Below, one piece after another: positions 1 to 5,842 of a stretch of DNA of 7,511 nt. Below the pieces are notes generated by a model. The model was given only the letters and a program-made list of their open reading frames with translations, ran no database searches and had not been told where the DNA came from. Every line of letters starts with the position of its first letter. The first letter of the stretch is position 1. Location: the NCBI GenBank assembly GCA_030524065.1, contig JAUNHF010000006.1, positions 14,581 through 22,091 on the forward strand. Direction: 5' to 3'. This DNA is from Deinococcus sp. (GTDB lineage Bacteria > Deinococcota > Deinococci > Deinococcales > Deinococcaceae). Both the position numbers and the translations under genes were made by a program.

Positions 1-7
1 GCTGACC

Positions 8-808
8 TTAGCGCGGGGGAACCGGCAGGGCGGCGAGGGCCTGTGCCAGAGCCTGCATCCCTTCTTGCAGGCGCGGGCCGGGGCGGCCCAGCCCACTTTC
101 CGGAATGCAGGCCACCGCTGCGCCCAGACCACGGGCTTCCATCACCTCGGGGCGCAGCCGCTTGACACCGCACCACGAGCAGGTCATCAGGTCGGGGGCC
201 GCGGCGCGGACCTCGTCCAGGGTCAGCGCAGAGCTGCGGCCAGCGCGGTCGGCAAAAGCGTTCTGGGCGCCGAGGTCGCGCAGCAGGTGGGTCACCCACG
301 AGTCACGGGTGGCGGCAATGATGGGCCGGGGCCACCATTCCACCATCACGCGGGGGGGGCGCGGCCAGGCGGCCAGCGCCCGGCGGCTGTCGCGGGCGGC
401 GGCGGCCAGCCCGGCCAAAAAGCGCTCGGCCTCCTCCTCGCCGCGCTGCGCGCATCCCACCGCCTGCGCCACCTGCCGGATGTCGGCGGCGATGTCCTGC
501 GGGGAAATAGGGTCCAGCACCAGCAGCGGCAGCCCGGCTTCCTTCACCGCCTGCACCACGCGCTCCAGCCCGGGCACGCTCAGGCTGCCCAGGACCAGAT
601 CGGGGCGGGCCTGTGCCAGCCGCTCTATGCTGATCTCTTGGTCCGGCCCCAGCCGCACGGCCCGGTCCAGCCCAGGGCTGTCCGAATGACTGTCAACCGC
701 CACCACCTGATCCAGCAGGCCCAGCACTTCCAGAATCTCGGTATTGCTGCACACCAGCGAGGCCAGCCGGAGCTTGCCGGAAGGGTCCGGCGCCTGATTG
801 AGAAGCAT
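8..808 (-). CDS. BtuF/TroA-fold cobalamin-type binding protein, no signal peptide
   Basis: The 266-residue product resembles the helical-backbone metal-receptor (BtuF/FhuD/TroA) fold used by ABC importers for cobalamin or iron chelates. Visible family features are the N-terminal strand and helix LASLVCSNTEILEVLGLL (residues 15-32), an RPDLVLGS segment (68-75), VEWWPRPIIAA (157-167) followed by SWV, and a C-terminal GRPGPRLQEG (241-250). The protein starts almost directly on the fold: there is no hydrophobic leader and no lipobox, so as annotated it would stay in the cytoplasm, which is unusual for an importer receptor. A C-S-W-C pair lies at 210-213. No permease or ATPase gene is adjacent in the window, although the region beyond the left edge is unseen. 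The ATG at 806-808 is preceded by GAGGA and by TAGACT on the same strand. An upstream signal-bearing start is not apparent. The ligand is inferred from family only. Confidence 0.8.
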   Translation of the reverse strand: MLLNQAPDPSGKLRLASLVCSNTEILEVLGLLDQVVAVDSHSDSPGLDRAVRLGPDQEISIERLAQARPDLVLGSLSVPGLERVVQAVKEAGLPLLVLDPISPQDIAADIRQVAQAVGCAQRGEEEAERFLAGLAAAARDSRRALAAWPRPPRVMVEWWPRPIIAATRDSWVTHLLRDLGAQNAFADRAGRSSALTLDEVRAAAPDLMTCSWCGVKRLRPEVMEARGLGAAVACIPESGLGRPGPRLQEGMQALAQALAALPVPPR

Positions 809-814
809 GTCCTC

Positions 815-820
815 AGTCTA
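815..820 (-). promoter_or_regulatory. -10 element of the BtuF-like gene
   Basis: Read on the minus strand this is TAGACT, fitting TANNNT, and it ends 6 nt before the ATG at 808. That spacing would put the transcript start at or next to the start codon. A GAGGA stretch in between could act as a short Shine-Dalgarno instead. No good -35 is visible. Confidence 0.4.
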
Positions 821-901
821 TGCCGCCGGAGGCCCTGCCCAGGGTGGCACCACAGCTCCCCAGTCTGCTAACAAGGTGGTGGCTCACCTGCTTGGCCCGC
901 C

Positions 902-929
902 CTGACATGCACGTGAGCGGTGCTACACT
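902..929 (+). promoter_or_regulatory. Promoter of the HD-GYP gene, probably leaderless
   Basis: CTGACA (902-907) and TACACT (924-929) are separated by 16 nt and match the bacterial -35/-10 consensus at 5/6 and 4/6 positions. The -10 ends 7 nt before an in-frame GTG at 937, so transcription would start on or beside that codon. This favours 937 over the upstream in-frame ATGs at 820 and 907, which lie before or inside the promoter. Confidence 0.55.
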
Positions 930-936
930 GTGCGCC

Positions 937-2282
937 GTGCTCGCACAAGTTCTCCCCCTGGTGACCGCGCTGCTCGCTGTCGGAGTATTGGGGTATGCCG
1001 CCGCCGAGGCCAACCAGGCCCTGATGGCCGCTGCGGCGGTGCTGCTGGCTGCCCTGACCACCTCGCTCAGCGGAACGATCCGCTGGGTGGTGCTGCTGGC
1101 CTATCCGGTCGCCTTCCTGAGCTATATCCTGCTGCTGCCCGAGCGCCTGCTGGCCGAGGACCTGCTGACGGCCACCCTGGTGCTGGCCGGCCTGTTTCTG
1201 ATCATCTACCGTGAGCAGCTCAATGTCAGCGACCTGCGCTGGCAGCGCCGCACCATTGCAGCGCTCCGCAGCGGCAGTGAGCGGCTGGCGCAGGCGCAGA
1301 CCGCGCAGCAGGTCATCGAAGCCGGCGTGGAAATGATCTATGGGCTGGGGCTGGCGCCCAACCTGGCTTATCTGGCCTACCGGGGGGGCAGCCCGCAGAT
1401 CCTGGCGGCCCGCGGCGCCTTTGCGCCTTTTACTGGGCAACCCATTTTTCCCAGTCACAACGACAGCCGCTCCGTACAGGCCGATCACTGGGTGGTGGAA
1501 GAAGCGTTGGTGCGCTTGCCACGCGAGCAGCGCACCCGCTTTCTGGCGGTGCCGGTCAACAACCGCGACACCCAACACCTGGGCACCATCCTGCTGGCGC
1601 GGCCCGGCACCGACGACTTTTACCCGGACAATGTCGGGGTGCTGGAATCGTTCACGCGCCTGCTGGGCGCGCAGCTGGGGCAGTTCGCCGCCATTGACGA
1701 GCTGAGCGAAGCTCGCGACCTCAGCCTCAAGGCGCTGGGCGGCGCACTGGAACAACGCGACGACGAAACCGGCGGGCACACCGGCCGGGTGGTGGACCTC
1801 AGCCTGCGCCTGGGCCGCGCCCTGGGCTTCAGCGAGTCGCAGCTGACCGCGCTGCGCTGGGGCGCTTACCTGCACGACCTGGGCAAGATTGCTATATCCT
1901 GCACAAGCCAGGCCCGCTGACCCCTTCAGAGCGCAAGGTAATGGAGTCGCACACCAAAGTGGGCTACGACCTGCTGCAAAACCTGCACTTTCTGCCTACC
2001 GAAACGCTGGACCTGGTGCGCTATCACCACGAAAAATGGAACGGAAGCGGTTATCCAGCGGGCCTACGTGGCTACGACATTCCCAAGACGGCCCGCGTGT
2101 TCAGCATCGTGGACGTGTACGACGCCCTGACCAGCGAACGCCCCTACAAGCAAACCTGGAGCCAGCAGCGCGCCATGCAGGAGATTCAGGACCAGTCCGG
2201 CAAGCATTTTGACCCCCACTACGTAGAAGTGTTCCTGCGGATGTTGCAGGAAGAGGGCGCCGGCGGGCTGCTGGAACAGTGA
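937..2282 (+). pseudogene. Membrane-anchored GAF-HD-GYP protein, frameshifted
   Basis: HD-GYP domains hydrolyse cyclic di-GMP. From GTG 937 the product has about four membrane helices (roughly residues 2-24, 28-44, 49-67, 74-91), a linker helix, a GAF-like region (about 120-253) and the start of an HD-GYP domain with GGHTGRV (279-285) and the metal-binding His-Asp pair at 313-314 in LHDLGKIAI. The frame then stops at 1918-1920. The rest of the domain continues in another frame from 1896: ILHKPGPLTPSERKVM, then HHEKWNGSGYPAGL with the GYP motif at 2049-2057, then DVYDALTSERPYK, ending at 2280-2282. The family normally reads KIAIPDAILHKPG, so about 10 nt (third base of Ile plus Pro-Asp-X) seem to be missing at 1895/1896. 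The intact protein would be about 451 residues. As it stands, the first frame lacks GYP and the second lacks the HD pair, so activity is probably lost. The TelA-like gene overlaps its stop. Confidence 0.85.
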
Positions 2283-3187
2283 GCGACATTCCTGCTCTGG
2301 ACCCCGAAACGCACGGGCGGCTGCAGGCACAGGCGGCCGACATGGCCGCCGAGCTGATACGCCACCCCCACCACAGCCCCGAATTCCGCCGGCAAGTGGC
2401 CGCCGTGCAGGCGGTGGGCCAGCAGGCGCAGCGGCGGGCCGCCGGGTTGGGCCGCGCCCTGAGCGCGCCGCAGACAGACCACGCCCAGCTACTGGGCGAA
2501 CTGCGGCAACTGCTGGCAGGGGTGCAGCCGGCCCAGCCTGGCCTACTGGCGCGGCTCCTGGGACGCCGGCCCGCCGCGCCCACGCCGCAAGACTACGCCC
2601 AGGCAGCGGCCCGCAGTGGCCCCCTGCTGGAACAGCTGTACCGCACCCAGGACGATTTGCGCCGCCAGCAAGTGGCCCTGCACGCCGAACTGCGGCGGCT
2701 GGAAGACAGCCAGGCCGAGCTGCACCGCGCCCTGACCCTGACCGGCGAGCTGGACCGGGTGCTGGGCGCCAGATTGCCGGAGCTGGAAGCCAGGCAGCCG
2801 CTGCACGCCGCCGTGGTGAGGGAAGAAGCCCTTTACTCGGTGCGGGGGCGGCACACAGACCTGACGGTTGCCCTGGCGGCCACCGCGCAGGCCCGGCTGG
2901 CGCTGGAACTGGCCCGTGGGCAGGCCGCCGAGCTGGAGGCCCAGCTGGAACGAACCACGGCTGGCGTGGTCACCGCGCTGAAGCTGGCGCGCAGCGCCGC
3001 ACAGGCCGCGCACCTGCGGACAGCCGCGGCGCAGGCGGAAAGGCAGCTGCGCGGAGCCCAGCAGGATATGGCCCAGGCTGTCAGCCCAGAGGAACTGAAT
3101 GCGGCGCTGGCTCAGGCCTACGCCGCTCTGGATGAATTGGGCAGGCTGGAACGCCAGACCCGGCCAGCGCCGCCACCTTCCTCCTGA
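2279..3187 (+). CDS. TelA-like (toxic anion resistance family) helical protein
   Basis: This 302-residue Ala/Gln/Leu/Arg-rich protein is nearly all helix. It has no signal peptide or membrane segment. Its layout fits the TelA/KlaA family, named for tellurite resistance but of unclear biochemistry: a LARLLGRR segment (90-97), a long coiled coil with LEQLYRTQDDLRRQQ (117-131), then a region with RGRHTDLTVALAATAQARLALEL (189-211) and TTAGVVTALKLARSAAQA (226-243). These resemble the family's conserved block of an R-x-R-x-x-D-L stretch followed by an A-L-x-x-A helix. It is shorter than many TelA proteins, which run to about 350-400 residues. The GTG start at 2279 overlaps the HD-GYP stop as GTGA, which implies translational coupling; no clear Shine-Dalgarno is seen. 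The frameshift upstream terminates ribosomes at 1920, so coupled translation may be reduced. Its end lies 12 nt from the convergent acetyltransferase. The family call rests on remembered sequence pattern; a generic coiled-coil protein is the alternative. Confidence 0.6.
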   Translation: MSDIPALDPETHGRLQAQAADMAAELIRHPHHSPEFRRQVAAVQAVGQQAQRRAAGLGRALSAPQTDHAQLLGELRQLLAGVQPAQPGLLARLLGRRPAAPTPQDYAQAAARSGPLLEQLYRTQDDLRRQQVALHAELRRLEDSQAELHRALTLTGELDRVLGARLPELEARQPLHAAVVREEALYSVRGRHTDLTVALAATAQARLALELARGQAAELEAQLERTTAGVVTALKLARSAAQAAHLRTAAAQAERQLRGAQQDMAQAVSPEELNAALAQAYAALDELGRLERQTRPAPPPSS

Positions 3188-3199
3188 CGGCCACGCCCC

Positions 3200-4156
3200 T
3201 CAAATACCGCGCCGCAGCAGCACCACAGCGGGGTCCGGCACAAAGCCCAGCGCCCGGTTGACCGCCAGCATCGGGGCGTTTTGGGCGTGGTTGGAGGTGC
3301 GGGCCTCGCGGTAGCCGCGTGCCTGCGCCGCGCGGAGGGCCGCCACCTTGAGGGCGTAAGCAACCCCCCGGCCCTGCCAGCCCACTTCCACGCCGGTCAG
3401 GCCGGTGTGCAGCACCCCCGGTTCCAGTTCTACACACAGCTCACTGAGGCCCACCCACTCGCCACGCAGCGTCACGGCCAGCCATACGCCGCGTGGGTCC
3501 AGCTTCTCCCCCACCCTCGCCCACCACACCTCAAAAGGCCAGGGCTGAACGCTCACCTGTCCGGGCACCGCCGCCAGCCGCGAAACCACCAGGGCATACA
3601 GCCGCCGCGCCTGGGCCTCGCCGAACTCTTGGCCGGCCAGCTCCTTCGCCAGGGAACGGATGCGGACCCCAGTCTGCTGCACTTGCTGCTCACGCGCCGC
3701 AAAAGCGCCGGGGCGAAAAGTGGTCAGGTTCAGGGCGCTGGTGAACCTGCGGTCATACTCGCGGAAGCCGGCCGCCTGGTAGGCCGCCAACTCAGGGCGG
3801 TTCTCCTGCACGCGGGTGATCAGGGTGCTTGCCCCGGCCGCCCGCGCCAGCCGTATACCCGCACCGATCAGCTCCGGCAGCAGCGCCCCTTCCGGGCTGC
3901 CTACCAGCAGGTTCAGCCAGCCGGGCTGGTTCTCGGTGCGGGGAAAATCCAGCGTCACGGCGCCCACCAGCACACCGGCACGCTGCGCCCAGTGGCGGCT
4001 GGCATACTCGCCGGGTCCCCGTTCCAGGTCACGCTGGCGCAGGCTCGCGGCACTGGTGGCGCGGTCAGGACGCCACTGGGCCAGCGCCCGCGCAAAAGCG
4101 TCCAGGTCGGTGACAGGGGTCAGGGACAGATCAGTGTCCGGGGTGAAGGGGGCCAT
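3200..4156 (-). CDS. Tandem GNAT-family N-acetyltransferase
   Basis: The 318-residue protein has two GNAT-like halves, an arrangement known from other tandem acetyltransferases. GNAT enzymes transfer an acetyl group from acetyl-CoA to an amine; the acceptor here is unknown. The C-terminal half is the better preserved: GVEVGWQGRGVAYALK (255-270) carries the acetyl-CoA pyrophosphate-binding Q-x-x-G-x-A type loop (261-266), followed by TSNHAQNAPMLAVNRALGF (287-305), the typical GNAT end with N-x-x-M-L-x-x-N-x-x-L-G-F. The N-terminal half has only the outline of the fold (GVLVGAVTL at 61-69, AAYQAAGFREYDRRF at 124-138) and no clear Q/R-x-x-G-x-G/A loop, so it is probably structural. The ATG at 4156 was chosen because the 16 residues gained from the alternative ATG at 4204 are low-complexity and Ala-rich. 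A CACAAT hexamer lies 5 nt before 4156. The gene converges on the TelA-like gene with a 12-nt gap and no visible terminator. Confidence 0.85.
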   Translation of the reverse strand: MAPFTPDTDLSLTPVTDLDAFARALAQWRPDRATSAASLRQRDLERGPGEYASRHWAQRAGVLVGAVTLDFPRTENQPGWLNLLVGSPEGALLPELIGAGIRLARAAGASTLITRVQENRPELAAYQAAGFREYDRRFTSALNLTTFRPGAFAAREQQVQQTGVRIRSLAKELAGQEFGEAQARRLYALVVSRLAAVPGQVSVQPWPFEVWWARVGEKLDPRGVWLAVTLRGEWVGLSELCVELEPGVLHTGLTGVEVGWQGRGVAYALKVAALRAAQARGYREARTSNHAQNAPMLAVNRALGFVPDPAVVLLRRGI

Positions 4157-4283
4157 AGCCGATTGTGCCGCAGCGGCGCCCCAGGCGGGTAGGCCAGATG
4201 ACATAACCCCGGCCTGGGCGGCCAGTTCTTTGTGCTCCCCAGTTGCCCTGTCACACCTGCGGGCACACCCCCTGGCCCCGCCT

Positions 4284-4289
4284 TAGCCT
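4284..4289 (+). promoter_or_regulatory. Possible -10 element of the RraA-like gene
   Basis: TAGCCT fits TANNNT and ends 5 nt before the ATG at 4295; no Shine-Dalgarno is visible. No convincing -35 is seen. The 138-nt divergent gap (4157-4294) otherwise shows no clear structure. Confidence 0.3.
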
Positions 4290-4294
4290 GAAGC

Positions 4295-4833
4295 ATGCCC
4301 CTCATAACTGCGCCGCCCACCACCGCCTTTGGCTCGCTGCTGTCAGGAGAGCGCGTGCTGAATTTGAGCATCCGCCCGCTGTACCCAGACATGCCAGGGC
4401 TGAGCGGGCCCGCGTTTACGGTGCGGCTAGAGCCCGGCTGCAACCTGATGCTGCACGCAGCCATCTACCACGCTCCGGCGGGGTCGGTGCTGGTGGTGCA
4501 GTCGCCGGACCTGCGCCATGCGGTGGCCGGGGGCAACGTGTGCCTGACTGCGCAGCAACGCGGCGTCACTGGCATGGTGATTGACGGCGTAATCCGTGAC
4601 CGGGCCGAGGTGCAGGTGGCCCGCTTTCCCGTGTTCGCCCTGGGCACAGCCCTATCCCGGGCGGCGAGTGGCAGCAGCCGGTTCAATGTGGCGGCGTGAC
4701 GGTCCATCCCGGTGACTGGATGGTGGCCGACAGCGAGGGCATCCTGTGTCTGCCCGCCGCAGTGAAAGCCAAGATCCTCTGCTCGGCGACAGGCAAGGAA
4801 GCGCCGCCTTTGACCCGAACGCTGAGTGCCTGA
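4295..4833 (+). pseudogene. RraA-like / HMG-CHA aldolase-fold protein, frameshifted
   Basis: The family includes RraA, an RNase E inhibitor, and divalent-metal class II pyruvate aldolases acting on 4-hydroxy-4-methyl-2-oxoglutarate or 4-carboxy-4-hydroxy-2-oxoadipate. The first frame (134 residues) shows GPAFTVRLEPGCNLMLHAAI (38-57), GSVLVV (63-68) and G80-x20-R101-D102-x2-E105, the aldolase metal and substrate motif. RraA proper usually lacks this Asp, so the ancestor was more likely aldolase-like. The frame ends at 4697-4699 soon after FNV. The missing tail continues in another frame from 4687: CGGVTVHPGDWMVADSEGIL and on to a TGA at 4831-4833. Relatives read roughly N-V-P-V-x-C-G-G-V here, so about 13 nt appear deleted between copies of TGTG. 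The intact product would be about 183 residues. The lesion removes the end of the conserved fold, so function is probably lost, though the truncated first frame keeps the active-site motif. Confidence 0.85.
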
Positions 4834-4859
4834 CGGGCGCAGTCGGTCAGAAGTAAACT
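4830..4859 (+). promoter_or_regulatory. Promoter of the secreted-protein gene, probably leaderless
   Basis: CTGACG (4830-4835) and TAAACT (4854-4859) are 18 nt apart, and the -10 ends 6 nt before the ATG at 4866. There is no Shine-Dalgarno between them. The -35 overlaps the TGA that ends the broken upstream gene. Confidence 0.5.
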
Positions 4860-4865
4860 GCCACC

Positions 4866-5804
4866 ATGTTCACTGTGCCTATGGCTGCGCTGGCCCTGAT
4901 GCTCGGCGGCGGCTCGGCAGGGAGCGCTGCGCCCAGCCGCCCGGCCCCACTTCCCATTCCTGCGCGGCCTATGACTTTGGCCCAGCAGACACCGGCCATC
5001 ATTGCCGTGCCGCTGCGCATGGACGGCGGCTGCACCGCAGTGCAGGAGGCTCAGCCATGCACAGGCCGGTACGGGGCGACCCTGTCCGAGCAGCAGATAC
5101 GTGCGCTGGCCCAGCTGCTCGGGCTGAAGGCGAACTTCCGCCCCACAGAAAGCGGCCAGCCGGGGCCGTATCTGGACCTGAGTGTCACGGAAAGTCGCCT
5201 GGGGATAAACGGCATAGGCACGGAGCCCAGCTTTGTTCAGGGCGGCGAAGCCTACTACTCAGCCAGCCAGGTGCTGGGGTTCATCGCGCAGGTGAGCGCA
5301 GGAGCACAGTTCACGGCGACTCCGCGCCTGACGCTTCACACCGACCGGGCCACGCTGGATATGGGGCCGCTGAGCCCCCAGCAGACGCGGGAACTTCTTT
5401 CAGAGCTGGGGTGGGTGGCCGCTCAAGCCCTACTGCCTCACTTCCTGGAACAGCCGCTCACCTGCACGCAGGAAGGCGAATGTGAATACCCAGGCAGCAT
5501 GATTGCAGTCGGAGGCGATCCGTTTCAGCGCATCCAGACCGGGCTGCCGGCAGGCGAGGTTGCCCTTATTCTGACGGCTGCCCCACAGGTAGAACCGTCA
5601 GGACACCCTGGCGTCCTGGCGTCAGTTGGCGTGGTGGAAGCAGGCGGTTGGGCCAAATTCTCCCACCTGCCCACCCCGGTGCGGCTGGTGGGTGACCCCG
5701 CCAAGGTCACGCTCCGGCCACAGGACGCGGGCAACGCGCTGCTGGTGCGCCTGACCGGCGTACCGGTGAGCGAACTGGCGCAGGGCACCGTGCAGCCGCA
5801 CTGA
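4866..5804 (+). CDS. Secreted protein of unknown function
   Basis: I do not recognise this 312-residue protein. Its first 22 residues (hydrophobic [10 protein letters not shown], then SAGSAA) look like a short signal peptide with cleavage near residues 21-22, although there is no positive charge before the hydrophobic core. A Pro-rich linker follows (23-37). The mature part has four cysteines in two close pairs, 56/65 and 200/206, consistent with disulfides formed outside the cytoplasm. One segment, [19 protein letters not shown] (73-91), is helical; [17 protein letters not shown] (102-118) and [18 protein letters not shown] (149-166) look like beta strands; and residues 226-300 look like an all-beta C-terminal domain. 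There is no lipobox, transmembrane anchor or known catalytic motif that I can identify. It has its own promoter-like sequence and is followed after 38 nt by prlC, which has a separate -10. It may be restricted to close relatives. Confidence 0.7.
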   Translation: MFTVPMAALALMLGGGSAGSAAPSRPAPLPIPARPMTLAQQTPAIIAVPLRMDGGCTAVQEAQPCTGRYGATLSEQQIRALAQLLGLKANFRPTESGQPGPYLDLSVTESRLGINGIGTEPSFVQGGEAYYSASQVLGFIAQVSAGAQFTATPRLTLHTDRATLDMGPLSPQQTRELLSELGWVAAQALLPHFLEQPLTCTQEGECEYPGSMIAVGGDPFQRIQTGLPAGEVALILTAAPQVEPSGHPGVLASVGVVEAGGWAKFSHLPTPVRLVGDPAKVTLRPQDAGNALLVRLTGVPVSELAQGTVQPH

Positions 5805-5823
5805 GCGGCTCCAGGGCCGGCCT

Positions 5824-5840
5824 CCCGCCTATACTGCGGG
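5824..5840 (+). promoter_or_regulatory. -10 element of prlC inside an inverted repeat
   Basis: TATACT (5830-5835) ends 7 nt before the ATG at 5843, predicting a leaderless message. It is flanked by a perfect 5-bp inverted repeat, CCCGC (5824-5828) and GCGGG (5836-5840), which could be an operator or coincidence. No -35 is recognisable at the expected distance. Confidence 0.45.
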
Positions 5841-5842
5841 AC

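Noticed and set aside
65..871. Long plus-strand open frame opposite the BtuF-like gene
   Set aside because: Antisense shadow in GC-rich DNA: low-complexity Gly/Arg/His/Gln composition with no domain. The same applies to open frames opposite 937-1920, 3200-4156 and 5843-7441.
820..936. Upstream ATG starts at 820 and 907 for the HD-GYP gene
   Set aside because: They fall before or within the CTGACA-N16-TACACT promoter, and the extra residues do not look like part of the protein.
919..936. Inverted repeat GGTGC/GCGCC around the HD-GYP -10
   Set aside because: The arms match at only 4 of 5 positions, which is expected often in DNA this GC-rich.
1885..1920. Programmed ribosomal frameshift joining the two HD-GYP frames
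   Set aside because: There is no slippery heptamer at the join, and a simple shift would still leave the conserved Pro-Asp-X missing, so a deletion explains it better.
1941..2282. The second half of the HD-GYP region as an independent gene starting at ATG 1941
   Set aside because: Conserved domain sequence already runs in this frame from 1896, upstream of that ATG, and the AAGG before it is only 2 nt away. It is the tail of the broken gene.
3188..3199. Bidirectional terminator between the convergent TelA-like and GNAT genes
   Set aside because: Only 12 nt, with no hairpin or T-run.
4826..5485. Overlapping plus-strand open frame in the secreted-protein region
   Set aside because: Arg/Ala/His-rich composition of an out-of-frame shadow; the 4866 frame has the promoter spacing and signal-peptide-like start.
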